Source: an uncultured Lachnospiraceae bacterium (lineage in GTDB: Bacteria > Bacillota > Clostridia > Lachnospirales > Lachnospiraceae). From it: a DNA stretch of 64,000 bases. Location of the stretch: positions 1 through 64,000 of the forward strand of contig CADBEN010000008.1 of the NCBI GenBank assembly GCA_902793685.1, given 5' to 3'. Positions 42,110-52,200 of this stretch are shown here, piece after piece (positions within the stretch are counted from its first letter, which is position 1; the number at the start of each line of letters is the position of its first letter). The notes under the pieces were generated by a model, which saw only the letters and a list, made by a program, of their open reading frames with translations, had not been told where the DNA came from and did no database searches. The translations under genes were made by a program, and so were the position numbers.

Positions 42110-42138
42110 AAATTAGCACGGAACATCTCATCCGTCAA
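42110..42138 (-). promoter_or_regulatory. Sigma-A promoter of the T-box/trpB2 unit
   Basis: TTGACG, exactly 17 bases, TAATTT on the minus strand, placed immediately before stem I of the T-box. Confidence 0.7.
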
Positions 42139-42317
42139 GTGGAAAATTATGCATTGTTGTCGGAATTGAGAGATAATTATGCGATAATACCGGATGCAAA
42201 TGAATAATTATCTTTGTGACTGCCCGGAAGAACAAGGAAAAACCGGGGAAAGCTGAGGAAAAACCGGGGGAAGCCAGGACTGTAAAAAACTGCACAGCGG
42301 AACTGCGGACGATGTGG

Positions 42318-42323
42318 TATACT
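42318..42323 (+). promoter_or_regulatory. -10 element of the ATP-grasp gene
   Basis: TATACT preceded by TGTGG, 90 bases before the start codon. The -35 region is weak. The 270 bases between the trpB2 promoter and the ATP-grasp gene hold no other recognisable feature. Confidence 0.4.
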
Positions 42324-42413
42324 TGAAAAAAGTATCTGCCGGCAGCGGAACTGCGGACTGCCCCGCGCTGCCGGTACGGATCCTGAAACGGAATGAGCAA
42401 GGAGGAACGATCC

Positions 42414-43634
42414 ATGAATGTTATCTTTATATCGCCCCAGTTCCCGTCCAACTACTGGAATTTCTGCGACCGCCTGAGAAGAAACGGCGTGAACGTCCTG
42501 GGTATCGGAGACGCTCCCTATGACGGACTTTCGCAGCAGCTGAAGAACGCGCTGACGGAGTATTACCGCGTCGGCAGCATGGAGGACTATGACCAGATGC
42601 TCCGCGCGGTCGCTTTCTTCACCTTCAAGTACGGAAAGATCGACTGGATCGAGTCCAACAATGAGTACTGGCTCGGACAGGACGCGAGACTGCGCACGGA
42701 CTTCCACGTCACCACCGGCGTGAACGCGGACGAGATCGCCCGGTTCCGCAGAAAATCCGAGATGAAGGCCTGCTACGCCGCGGGGAACATTCCCAGCGCG
42801 CGCTGCCATCTGATTCCCCTTCCGGCGGAAGGAGAGGTGCTGGCAAAGGAGAAGGAGGAAGCGGCGGCTTTCCTGAAGAAGGTCGGCTATCCGGTCATCG
42901 TGAAGCCGGACATCGGCGTCGGCGCCTGCGACACCTGGAAGCTGAAGAATGAAGAGGAGTTCGATGCTTTCTTTGCCGCGTACCATCCGGTGGACTATGT
43001 CATGGAGGAGTTCGTGACGGGCGACATCCGCTCCTACGACGCCATCTGCGACAGTCACGGCGAGCCGCTGTTTGAATCCATGACCATGTGGCCGCCGTCC
43101 ATCATGGATATCGTGAACGAGAAGCTGGACCTGGCATATTATGTGGCGGCGGAGATGCCGGAGGAGCTTCGGAAGCTGGGCCGCGCGGCCCTGAAATCCT
43201 TTGGCGTGAAGAGCCGTTTTGTCCATCTGGAGTTCTTCCAGCTGACCAAGGCGAAGAAGGGCCTGGGCAAGGTCGGAGATTTCGTCGGCCTGGAGGTCAA
43301 TATGCGTCCAGCCGGCGCCAACACGCCCGACATGATGAACTATGCTCATTCCCTGGACGTCTACCAGATCTGGGCGGATATGGTCACCGCGGACAGGCGC
43401 CTGTTCCCGGAGCCGGGACAGGATCATTTCTGCGTCTACGCGGGCCGCAGGGACATCTACAGCTACGTTCACACTCACGAGGAGATCTTCGCGAAGTACG
43501 GTAACGAGATCGTCATGTGCGAGCGTCTGCCGGAGATGAGCGTCCCGCAGATGGGCAACCAGATGTACATGGCCCATGCCGCGGACGAGGCTGCCGCAAA
43601 GGAATTCATAGAGTTCGTGCAGGCAAGAAGCTGA
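42414..43634 (+). CDS. ATP-grasp domain ligase-like protein
   Basis: The protein has 406 residues. The ATG at 42414 has AAGGAGG upstream. Residues about 1-95 form a Rossmann-like pre-ATP-grasp domain (MNVIFISPQFPSNYWNF). The ATP-grasp domain follows: VGYPVIVKPDIGVGACDTWKL (ATP-binding lysine and glycine loop), DYVMEEFVTGDIRSYDA, and a metal-binding GLEVNMRPAGANTPDM. These enzymes join a carboxylate to an amine or thiol through an acyl phosphate. The substrate is not evident, and the neighbours (trpB2, purF) do not settle it. It is convergent with purF. Confidence 0.85.
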   Translation: MNVIFISPQFPSNYWNFCDRLRRNGVNVLGIGDAPYDGLSQQLKNALTEYYRVGSMEDYDQMLRAVAFFTFKYGKIDWIESNNEYWLGQDARLRTDFHVTTGVNADEIARFRRKSEMKACYAAGNIPSARCHLIPLPAEGEVLAKEKEEAAAFLKKVGYPVIVKPDIGVGACDTWKLKNEEEFDAFFAAYHPVDYVMEEFVTGDIRSYDAICDSHGEPLFESMTMWPPSIMDIVNEKLDLAYYVAAEMPEELRKLGRAALKSFGVKSRFVHLEFFQLTKAKKGLGKVGDFVGLEVNMRPAGANTPDMMNYAHSLDVYQIWADMVTADRRLFPEPGQDHFCVYAGRRDIYSYVHTHEEIFAKYGNEIVMCERLPEMSVPQMGNQMYMAHAADEAAAKEFIEFVQARS

Positions 43635-43644
43635 GTTCCCGGGA

Positions 43645-45051
43645 TCAGTGCCTGCTTTCGGGGACCGGGAAAGGATAACCTGCGTCGAAGCAGCCGGTAC
43701 AGATGGGAAGCCCTTTTACCATTTCCGGCAGCGCACTGAGAGGAAGATAGCCCAGGGAATCTGCGTCAAGCTTCTGCCGCAGCTTTTCACAAAGATCTGT
43801 TTCTGAATACTGATTTGCGATCAGCTCCTCGCCCGAGGGGACGTCCGTGCCGAAATAGCAGGGATGCCGGAAGGGCGGGGAGCTGATGCGTATATGGACC
43901 TCTTTTGCCCCGGCGTCTTTCAGCATCCGGATAAGATTTGCCATGGTCGTACCGCGGACGATCGAATCGTCCACAAGGACGATACGCTTCCCTTTGACGG
44001 CGGAGTCAAGGACGCCGAGCTTCATCCGGACCCCGGAGCTTCGGGCTTCCCGGGTCGGCCTGATGAAGGTGCGCCCTACATAAGAGTTTTTGTAAAAGGC
44101 ATAGCCGAAGGGGATCCCGGAGTGCTCCGCGTATCCCATGGCGGCGGTGAGACCGGATTCCGGCACGCCGGAGACCATGTCGGCTTCCACCGGATGTGCT
44201 TCCGCGAGCGCTTTTCCGGCGCAGATGCGGGCATCGTAGACACTGATGCCATCGATCCGGCTGTCCAGGCGCGCAAAATAGATATACTCAAAAATACAGT
44301 GGGCCGGCCGGCTGATCTGGAGAGAACGGTCGGAATGGATCCCTCCTGCGGATATGGAGATCAGTTCGCCAGGTTCAATGTCGCGGACATATTCCGCACC
44401 GACTGCGGAGAGCGCACAGCTTTCAGAAGCCAGGATCCAGGCAGGACCGCGCTTTCCCAGGCAGAGGGGTCTGAGTCCCCAGGGGTCACGCATGCCGATC
44501 AGCTTTCGAGGACTCATGATCACGAGGGAGTAGGCGCCGGCAAGTTTCCGGGCAGCTGCCAGGACCGCTTCTTCCACTGTGGCAGTCCGGACCCGTTCCC
44601 GGGCAATGTGGAATGCGATCACTTCGGAGTCCGTCGTAGTGTGGAATATGGCGCCGGTGCGGACCAGTTCCCTTTTCAGGGTCTCTGTGTTGATGAGGTT
44701 TCCGTTGTGGGCAAGCCCCAGAGTCCCTTTGATGTAGGAGAGGACCAGAGGCTGCGCATTTTCCGCCACAGAGGCGCCGGTGGTGGAATAGCGGACGTGG
44801 CCGATGCCGAGGTTCCCCTTCAGCTTTCCGAGAAACTCCGGATCGTGGAATACTTCAGAGACCAGCCCCAGATCCTTCCGGAAGCTGCAGTTTCCGACAG
44901 TTCCCTCTGTTTCGGAGACAGCGATGCCGCAGGCCTCCTGGCCCCGGTGCTGAAGGGCAGTCAGCCCGAGAAAAATGTCCGGAGCGATATCTGTTCCGGC
45001 CTGCTCCAGAATACCGAAAACACCACATTCTTCTTTGATTTTTCTTCCCAT
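43645..45051 (-). CDS. purF: Amidophosphoribosyltransferase
   Basis: The protein has 468 residues. The N-terminal glutamine amidotransferase (class II) starts at Cys9 (EECGVFGI) after a short propeptide. The C-terminal phosphoribosyltransferase holds the PRPP motif IVLVDDSIVRGTT. Near the C-terminus are the Cys pair regions (ICTGC) that often bind a 4Fe-4S cluster in this family. It makes phosphoribosylamine from PRPP and glutamine, the first step of purine synthesis. It lies downstream of asnB on the same strand, separated by a hairpin terminator, so it may depend on read-through. No other pur genes are in the window. Confidence 0.95.
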   Translation of the reverse strand: MGRKIKEECGVFGILEQAGTDIAPDIFLGLTALQHRGQEACGIAVSETEGTVGNCSFRKDLGLVSEVFHDPEFLGKLKGNLGIGHVRYSTTGASVAENAQPLVLSYIKGTLGLAHNGNLINTETLKRELVRTGAIFHTTTDSEVIAFHIARERVRTATVEEAVLAAARKLAGAYSLVIMSPRKLIGMRDPWGLRPLCLGKRGPAWILASESCALSAVGAEYVRDIEPGELISISAGGIHSDRSLQISRPAHCIFEYIYFARLDSRIDGISVYDARICAGKALAEAHPVEADMVSGVPESGLTAAMGYAEHSGIPFGYAFYKNSYVGRTFIRPTREARSSGVRMKLGVLDSAVKGKRIVLVDDSIVRGTTMANLIRMLKDAGAKEVHIRISSPPFRHPCYFGTDVPSGEELIANQYSETDLCEKLRQKLDADSLGYLPLSALPEMVKGLPICTGCFDAGYPFPVPESRH

Positions 45052-45077
45052 GGCAATTTACTCCCGATAAATGAAAA

Positions 45078-45117
45078 GCTGCCGCAGCTGTCCGGGACAC
45101 GGACAGGCTGCGGCAAA
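45078..45117 (-). terminator. Terminator between asnB and purF
   Basis: GCCGCAG...TGTCC pairs with GGACA...CTGCGGC, followed on the minus strand by AGCTTTTC. The short T tract may allow partial read-through into purF. Confidence 0.6.
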
Positions 45118-45132
45118 GCTGTCAGATGGGGT

Positions 45133-46716
45133 TCAGGTCCCGCTGGCGCCGTAGTTGGACAGCACGCGGGCGGAAGGATCGTTCACGTCGCAGCCTTCCC
45201 AGCTCCGGTTCGGCATCCAGAAATCCGCGACCATTTCCGACTGGCCGGGATAGTACTTCTCAAAGATCTCCCGGTAAAGCAGGGATTCTTTGGTGAAGGG
45301 CATGGCGTGAGTATATTTCCGGCGAAGCGTTTCATACGCTTCATCGGTGTAGCAGGCTTCCGCGTACTCCTGGAGATCGTCCTTCAGGGAGTGGCCCACC
45401 GCGTCGGAGAAGGCGGCTTTTTCCCGCATCAGGATGCTGCGGGGGATCAGCTGATCCTTCTCAAAGGCATGGCGCAGAAGATACTTTCCGATACCGTAGC
45501 GGTTCAGCTTCTTTTCGGGGTCGATGTGCATGACGTAGTCCACAAATGCCAGATCGCCGAAGGGGACCCGCGCTTCCAGGGAGTGGACGGAGATGCAGCG
45601 GTCTGCCCGCAGCACATCGTACATATGGAGCTCCCGCACCCGTTTTTCCGCTTCCTTCTGGAAGGCTTCCGCGTCCGGCGCGAAATCCGTGTATTTGTAG
45701 CCGAAGATCTCGTCCGAGATCTCCCCGGTGAGGAGGACCCGGATGTCGGTATTTTCATGGATCCACCTGCACACCAGGTACATGCCGATGGAAGCGCGGA
45801 TGGTGGTGATGTCGTAGGTTCCCAGAGCCGCGATGACAGGCTCCAGGGCACCGATCACATCGTCCCGGGTGATGATGACCTCATGATGATTGCTGTGGAT
45901 ATACTCTGCCACTTCCCTGGCGTACTTGAGGTCGATGGCGTCCACATCCATGCCGATGGAGAAGGTCTCCAGTGGGCGGTCCAGAAGCTTCGCTGCGGCA
46001 CCGCACACCAGAGAGGAATCAAGGCCGCCGGAGAGCAGGAAGCCTAACGGCGCGTCGGCGTCCAGGCGTTTTTCGATTCCTTTCAGCAGAAGGTCGTGGA
46101 TGTTCTTCGCGATTTCATCCATGCCGTCGCTGCTGTATTTGTCAACGCGGGAAGGATCGTGGTAGCAGACGAACTCGCCGTTCTTATAGTAGTGACCAGG
46201 CGGGAAGGGCATGATGGTCTCACAGGTGCCGGTAAGCATCTTCGGCTCGGAGGCGAAGACCAGGGTGCCGGCGGCATCGTATCCGTAATAGAGGGGGCGG
46301 ATGCCGATGGGATCCCGGGCTGCGATGAAGGTATCCTCGGCGGCATCGTAGATGATGCAGGCGAATTCCGCGTCCAGGAACGCGAACATGGAGACGCCAA
46401 GACGATCGTACAGCGGGAGAAGGATCTCGCAGTCGCTTTCGCTTTCAAAGCGGTACCCGATGGAGGAGAGGTATTCCTTCAGCGGGCGGAAGCCGTAGAT
46501 CTCTCCGTTGCAGACGCAGGCATTGTTATTTAAAAGGAACGGCTGCATGCCGTGCTCCGTCAGTCCCATGATCGCAAGGCGGTCAAAACCGAGGGTCCCG
46601 TTTCCGATCTGCAGAAGTCCTGTCTGATCCGGACCTCTGGAACCGGCGATCTCAAGCATGCCCCGGCATGTCTCAGGGCTTCCGCTCTTTCCGCAGTATC
46701 CAAGAACTGTACACAT
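45133..46716 (-). CDS. asnB: Asparagine synthetase B (glutamine-hydrolysing)
   Basis: The protein has 527 residues. The ATG at 46716 is chosen because it places the nucleophile at Cys2 (MCTVLGYCG) and has GGAGGTG upstream; an in-frame ATG at 46749 would bury the cysteine. The class II amidotransferase domain runs to about residue 185. The synthetase domain holds the ATP-pyrophosphatase loop FLLSGGLDSSLVCG and the GEISDEIFGYKY segment. It converts aspartate and glutamine to asparagine and glutamate. A strong promoter and a leader hairpin lie upstream. Confidence 0.93.
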   Translation of the reverse strand: MCTVLGYCGKSGSPETCRGMLEIAGSRGPDQTGLLQIGNGTLGFDRLAIMGLTEHGMQPFLLNNNACVCNGEIYGFRPLKEYLSSIGYRFESESDCEILLPLYDRLGVSMFAFLDAEFACIIYDAAEDTFIAARDPIGIRPLYYGYDAAGTLVFASEPKMLTGTCETIMPFPPGHYYKNGEFVCYHDPSRVDKYSSDGMDEIAKNIHDLLLKGIEKRLDADAPLGFLLSGGLDSSLVCGAAAKLLDRPLETFSIGMDVDAIDLKYAREVAEYIHSNHHEVIITRDDVIGALEPVIAALGTYDITTIRASIGMYLVCRWIHENTDIRVLLTGEISDEIFGYKYTDFAPDAEAFQKEAEKRVRELHMYDVLRADRCISVHSLEARVPFGDLAFVDYVMHIDPEKKLNRYGIGKYLLRHAFEKDQLIPRSILMREKAAFSDAVGHSLKDDLQEYAEACYTDEAYETLRRKYTHAMPFTKESLLYREIFEKYYPGQSEMVADFWMPNRSWEGCDVNDPSARVLSNYGASGT

Positions 46717-46793
46717 GACGCACCTCCAGTATTCAGGAATCGCACGCACCTCCGCGGAGGAAGTACGCGCCCGCCGGAATCAGCTCCGGCAGG

Positions 46794-46827
46794 AAAAAAT
46801 GCGCAGGGACTGCCTTCCGGCAGCCCC
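46794..46827 (-). terminator. Leader hairpin and T tract before asnB (possible attenuator)
   Basis: On the minus strand GGGGCTGCC/GGCAGTCCC closes a GGAA loop, followed after six bases by six T residues. It lies between the promoter and the asnB start, so it should reduce read-through unless it is antagonised. Confidence 0.5.
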
Positions 46828-46842
46828 TTTGCTGATGCGGAC

Positions 46843-46871
46843 ATTATCACATTTCCTTATTATCGGGTCAA
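46843..46871 (-). promoter_or_regulatory. Sigma-A promoter of asnB
   Basis: TTGACC (46871-46866), 17 bases, GATAAT (46848-46843) on the minus strand, close to consensus. Confidence 0.75.
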
Positions 46872-46977
46872 GAAATCCGGGGGGTTCCCGGCCATACTTT
46901 GTTGGTATGACCGGCCGTCCGCTTTGGGTATTAGACAGGAATAACGATCTATGGCAGAATTTTCGCAAAAGAGCAAG

Positions 46978-47014
46978 GGCGCTCTGAGGGCTTCGGCCGT
47001 CAGAGCGCCTTTCT
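46978..47014 (+). promoter_or_regulatory. Leader hairpin before glnA
   Basis: A perfect 10-bp stem GGCGCTCTGA/TCAGAGCGCC encloses GGC-TTCG-GCC and is followed by TTTCTG, ending 21 bases before the start codon. A similar GGCGCT hairpin followed by TTCTGTTTT precedes amt (62269-62306). This suggests shared attenuation or antitermination of nitrogen genes, but no regulator is visible in the window. Confidence 0.5.
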
Positions 47015-47035
47015 GCAAGAAAAGGAGGCAGCATT

Positions 47036-49144
47036 ATGGAAAAAGCGATTCCGATCCCCGAAATCTACGGAAGTCTGGTTTTTAACGACAAGGTCATGAA
47101 GGACCGCCTCCCGAAGGATATCTACCGTGCAGTTCGCAAGACCATCCAGAACGGAACGCACCTGGAGCTCGATGTGGCGAATGCGGTCGCGGCGGCCATG
47201 AAGGAATGGGCTGTCGAGAACGGTGCCACCCACTTCACGCACTGGTTCCAGCCGATGACCGGTCTGACCGCGGAGAAGCATGACAGCTTCATCTCCCCGG
47301 AGGAGAACGGCGGGATCCTGATGGAGTTTTCCGGAAAGGAGCTGGTGAAGGGCGAGCCGGACGCGTCCAGCTTCCCCTCCGGCGGTCTGCGCGCCACCTT
47401 TGAGGCCCGCGGGTACACCGCGTGGGATCCGTCCTCGCCCGCGTTCATCAAGGACGGTTCGCTGTACATTCCCACAGCTTTCCTGTCTTACGGCGGAGAG
47501 GCACTGGATAAGAAGACGCCGCTGCTCCGCTCCATGCAGGCGCTGAGCACAGAGGCGGTGAAGCTTCTGCAGCTGATAGGCGAGAAGGATGTGACCAGGG
47601 TCACCGCGACCATCGGCTCCGAGCAGGAGTACTTCCTGATCGACAAGGAGCTTTTCCTTCAGAGAAAGGATCTTCTGCTCTGCGGCAGAACACTCCTCGG
47701 GGCAAACGCGCCGAAGGGCCAGGAGATGGAGGACCATTATTTCGGAGTCCTGAAGCCGAAGGTCGCCGCCTTCATGCACGACCTGGATATGGAGCTCTGG
47801 AAGCTGGGAATTCCGGCGAAGACCAAGCACAACGAGGTCGCGCCGGCACAGCACGAACTGGCGCCGGTCTATGAGACTGCGAACGTGGCAGCGGACCACA
47901 ACCAGCTGACCATGGAGATGATGAAGAAGGTGGCGGACCGTCACGGTTTTGCCTGCCTGCTTCATGAAAAGCCCTTCGAGGGAATCAACGGTTCCGGAAA
48001 GCACAACAACTGGTCGATCCAGACCAACACCGGCATCAACCTGATGGATCCCGGCAGGCATCCGGGCGAGAACCTGCGTTTCCTGACCTTCCTGATCGCG
48101 GTGATCGCAGCGGTGGACAAGTACGCGGATCTCCTGCGCGTTTCCGTCGCGACGGCAGGAAACGACCACCGCCTCGGCGCCAACGAGGCGCCGCCGGCCA
48201 TCGTCTCCATCTTCCTGGGCGAGGATCTTACAAGGGTCCTGGACGCGATGGAAAAAGGGGAATTCTTCGACGGGGCAGGCAAGAAGCAGATGGAGACCGG
48301 CGCCCTGGTGCTGCCGCACTTCATGCGGGACACCACGGACCGGAACCGCACCTCGCCCTTTGCCTTCACCGGAAACAAGTTCGAGTTCCGCATGCCGGGT
48401 TCCGCCCTCTCTGTGGCGAACCCCAACATCGTCCTCAACACCGCAGTGGCGGATATCCTTTCCGACATGTACGACGAACTGAAGGGAGTCCCGCAGGAGG
48501 AGCTCTCCGACGCACTGAAGGAGCTGCTGCGGAAGATGCTGACTGAGCACAAGAAGGTCCTCTTCAACGGGAACGGTTACACGGATGAGTGGGTGAAGGA
48601 AGCGGAGAGCCGCGGCCTCGACAACCTGAAGTCCCTGCCGGACGCGATGCCGCGCTGGATCTCCGAAAAGAGCGTGCGTCTCTTCACGAAGCATCACATC
48701 CTCACGAAGGAAGAGCTTCTGTCCCGCTACGAGATCGTCCTCGAGAACTATTCCAAGGCGATCCACATTGAGTCCCTGACCCTGCAGGAGATGGTCCGGA
48801 AGGATTTCGCGGACGGCATGATCGCCTACGTGAAGGATCTCGCGGAGGTGCTCGGCGCCCGCCGCACCATACTTCCGTCCCTGGCCTGCGCGGCAGAAGA
48901 GAAGCTGCTTACAGAGCTGGATGCGGACGCGGCGAAGATAAGCGAAGGCCTGGAGAAGCTGGCTGCGGACACAAAGAAGGCCGAGGCGGCGGAAGACGAA
49001 CTGGAGCGCGCGACGATCTACGAGGCGCAGGTCCTCTCCGACATGGTCGGGCTTCGCGAGTATATCGACCACGCGGAGACTCTGATCCCGGACCGTTACC
49101 TGCCGTATCCGACCTACGGGAAGATCCTGTTCTCGACACTGTAA
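47036..49144 (+). CDS. glnA: Glutamine synthetase type III (GlnN-like)
   Basis: The protein has 702 residues, the length of type III enzymes (types I and II are about 360-470). Type III features are an N-terminal region with [21 protein letters not shown], then active-site segments [10 protein letters not shown] (metal Glu), [33 protein letters not shown] and [20 protein letters not shown]. It makes glutamine from glutamate, ammonia and ATP. An AAAAGGAGG site precedes the start. It is the entry point of the nitrogen block, placed just before gltBD and carAB, which use its product. Confidence 0.95.
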   Translation: MEKAIPIPEIYGSLVFNDKVMKDRLPKDIYRAVRKTIQNGTHLELDVANAVAAAMKEWAVENGATHFTHWFQPMTGLTAEKHDSFISPEENGGILMEFSGKELVKGEPDASSFPSGGLRATFEARGYTAWDPSSPAFIKDGSLYIPTAFLSYGGEALDKKTPLLRSMQALSTEAVKLLQLIGEKDVTRVTATIGSEQEYFLIDKELFLQRKDLLLCGRTLLGANAPKGQEMEDHYFGVLKPKVAAFMHDLDMELWKLGIPAKTKHNEVAPAQHELAPVYETANVAADHNQLTMEMMKKVADRHGFACLLHEKPFEGINGSGKHNNWSIQTNTGINLMDPGRHPGENLRFLTFLIAVIAAVDKYADLLRVSVATAGNDHRLGANEAPPAIVSIFLGEDLTRVLDAMEKGEFFDGAGKKQMETGALVLPHFMRDTTDRNRTSPFAFTGNKFEFRMPGSALSVANPNIVLNTAVADILSDMYDELKGVPQEELSDALKELLRKMLTEHKKVLFNGNGYTDEWVKEAESRGLDNLKSLPDAMPRWISEKSVRLFTKHHILTKEELLSRYEIVLENYSKAIHIESLTLQEMVRKDFADGMIAYVKDLAEVLGARRTILPSLACAAEEKLLTELDADAAKISEGLEKLAADTKKAEAAEDELERATIYEAQVLSDMVGLREYIDHAETLIPDRYLPYPTYGKILFSTL

Positions 49145-49182
49145 CGAGACTTGACTCACAGGAGAGTCCTGAACACGCAGAT

Positions 49183-49214
49183 CCGGGGCGCTGCCAGAGG
49201 CAGAGCCCCGGTTT
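49183..49214 (+). terminator. Terminator-like hairpin between glnA and gltB
   Basis: CCGGGGC-G-CTGCC pairs with GGCAG-A-GCCCCGG around AGA, followed by three T residues. The short T tract suggests incomplete termination. Confidence 0.6.
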
Positions 49215-49247
49215 CCGCAAACAGAAAAAGAATACGGGGGAATACAG

Positions 49248-52200
49248 ATGGGGCAGAAGATACCGGATATGGAGGCGATCCTTCGGGAGAGGGACGCCTG
49301 CGGGATCGGCACGATCGTAAATATCGACGGGACGCAGGAATACGGCGTCCTGGATGACGCGCTGAAAATCGTGGAAAAGCTGGAACACCGTGCAGGAAAG
49401 GACGCGTCCGGCACCGTCGGCGACGGCGTCGGCATTCTGCTGCAGGTCTCCCACAGCTTTTTCAGTAAGGCGGCGGAGCAGGAGGGGATCCGCCTCGGCG
49501 GTGCCGGGGACTACGGCGTCGGCATGTTTTATCTGCCGCAGGACACCATGAAGAGAACCTTTGCCATGCGGATGATGCAGGTGATCGCAGAGAAGGAGGG
49601 ACTCCCCTTCCTGGGCTGGAGAAAGGTCCCGGTGCATCCGGAGATCCTGGGAAAGCGGGCAGTGGACTGTATGCCGTACATCTGCCAGTGCTTTATCGGC
49701 CGGCCGAAGACTCTGGAAAAGGGGCTGGCCTTTGACCGGCGGCTTTTCGTGATCCGGCGGGAGTTTGAGCAGAGCTCGGAGGACACCTACATCTGTTCTC
49801 TTTCCTCCCGGACCATCGTCTACAAGGGCATGTTCCTGGTGGGACAGCTCCGGCAGTTCTATCCGGATCTGCAGGATCACGATTACCGCACGGCCATCGC
49901 GGTGGTCCATTCCCGCTTCTCCACCAACACGACGCCCTCCTGGGAGCGGGCGCATCCCTACCGGATGCTGGCACACAACGGAGAGATCAACACGATCCGC
50001 GGCAACATCGACCGCATGCTTGCCCGTGAGGAGACGATGCACTCTTCGGTGCTGGAGGCGGACATGGACCGGATCTGCCCGGTCATCGCGGGGGAAGGGT
50101 CGGATTCCGCCATGCTGGACAACACCCTGGAATTCCTGACCATGAACGGGATGGACCTTCCGCTGGCCATGATGGTGCTGATCCCGGAGCCCTGGAAGCA
50201 CAACGGCTTCATGTCTCAGAAAAAGAAGGATTTCTATCACTACTATGCCACCATGATGGAACCCTGGGACGGCCCGGCGGCCATTCTTTTCACCGACGGC
50301 GAGCTGGTGGGAGCTACCCTGGACCGGAACGGACTCCGGCCCTCCCGCTACTATGTGACGGACACGGGGCGCCTGATCCTCGCGTCCGAGGTCGGCGTCC
50401 TGGACATTGACCCGAAGCACATCGTCAAGAAGTCCAGGCTGGAGCCCGGCAGGCTCCTTCTGGTGGATACGAAGCAGAAGCGCATCATCTCCGACGAGGA
50501 GTGCAAGGAGCGCTACGCGGGGCGCCACCCCTACGGGGAATGGCTGGACCGCTATCTGGTGCAGATGAAGGATCTGCCGGTGCCGAACCGGAAGATCCCG
50601 GTCCACACCCAGGCCATGCGCGACCGCCTCTACAAGGTCTTCGGCTACAGCTACGAGGACGTCCTGAACATGATCCTTCCCATGGCGGAGAACGGGGTCG
50701 AGCCCACCGGGTCCATGGGCCATGACGTCCCCATCGCCATGCTGTCTGAGCACCATCAGCCGCTGTTCAACTATTTCAAGCAGATGTTCGCACAGGTCAC
50801 GAACCCGCCCATCGATTCCCTCCGGGAGAAGGTGGTGACGGACACCACGGTCTACCTTGGCTCCGACGGAAATCTTCTTGAGGAAAAGGGCGGGAACTGC
50901 GGTGTTCTGGAGCTGGATTCGCCGATCCTGACCGGGGTAGAGCTTCTGGCCATCAAGGCTCTGGACCGGAAGGATCTCCGGGCGCGGGTCATCCCGCTTC
51001 TGTTCTACAAGAACACTTCCCTGGAGAAGGCCCTGACCCAGCTCAACATTTCCGTGGACCGGGCCGCGGCCGAGGGCGCCAACATCATTATTCTCTCGGA
51101 CCGTGGCGTGGACGAGAACCATGTGCCGATCCCGTCGCTGCTGGCGGTATCTTCCGTGGAGCAGCACCTGGTGCAGACCCGGAAGCGGACGGCGGTGTCC
51201 CTGATCCTGGAGAGCGGCGAACCCAGGGACGTGCATCAGATCGCGGCTCTTCTGGGCTTCGGCGTGCGGGCCGTGAACCCATACCTGGCCCACGAATGCA
51301 TTTCCGAGCTCATCGACCTCGGTCTCATGGACAAGGATTACCATACTGCCATCGCGGATTACAACAAGGCGCTGCTGGGCGGCGTCGTAAAGACCGCGGC
51401 GAAGATGGGGATCTCCACGATCCAGTCCTATCAGTCGGCCAGGATCTTCGAAGCCATCGGTCTCGGGAAAGAACTCATCGACAAGTATTTCACCGGGACC
51501 ATCAGCCGCGTCGGCGGCATCGGCCTCGCGGAGATCAGCGAAAATATCGCGTCCCGGCATGACCACGCCTTCGATCCCCTGGGCCTGACGGTGGATACGA
51601 CCCTTGACTCCAGCGGCTTCCATGCGCTGCGGAGCGGGGACGAGAAGGAAGACCACCTGTACCGGCCGGAGACCATCATTCTTCTCCAGCAGGCGGTGCG
51701 GGAAAACAGCTATGAGAAATTCAGGCAGTACACTGCCCTGGTGGACGATGCGGGCCGGCCCCACACGCTGCGGGCGCTTCTGCAGTTCGTGCCTGCCGGG
51801 GAGCCGGTGCCCATCGGCGAGGTGGAGAGTGTGGACAGCCTGGTGAAGCGTTTCCAGACCGGTGCCATGTCCTACGGTTCCATCTCCGAGGAAGCCCACC
51901 GGACCATGGCAGAGGCCATGAACACCCTGGGAGGAAAATCCAACACCGGCGAGGGCGGAGAAGCGGAGGACCGCTTCGGCACCATCTGGAACAGCGCGGT
52001 GAAGCAGGTGGCTTCCGGCCGCTTCGGCGTGACGAGCGCCTACCTGAACAGCGCACTGGAGATCCAGATCAAGATGGCCCAGGGCGCGAAGCCCGGAGAA
52101 GGCGGCCATCTGCCCGGGAAGAAGATCTATCCCTGGGTCGCGGCAACCCGGTTTTCGACCCCGGGCGTGTCGCTGATCTCCCCGCCGCCGCACCACGACA

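Noticed and set aside
46870-47030. glnA leader considered as a glutamine (glnA-type) riboswitch
   Set aside because: I could not find that class's conserved three-way-junction sequence; only a simple hairpin is clear.
48909-52196. A minus-strand open frame of about 1095 codons
   Set aside because: It lies antisense to the well-supported glnA and gltB genes. Its translation is rich in His, Arg and Gly with no recognisable domain. It is a by-product of GC-rich codon use on the other strand.
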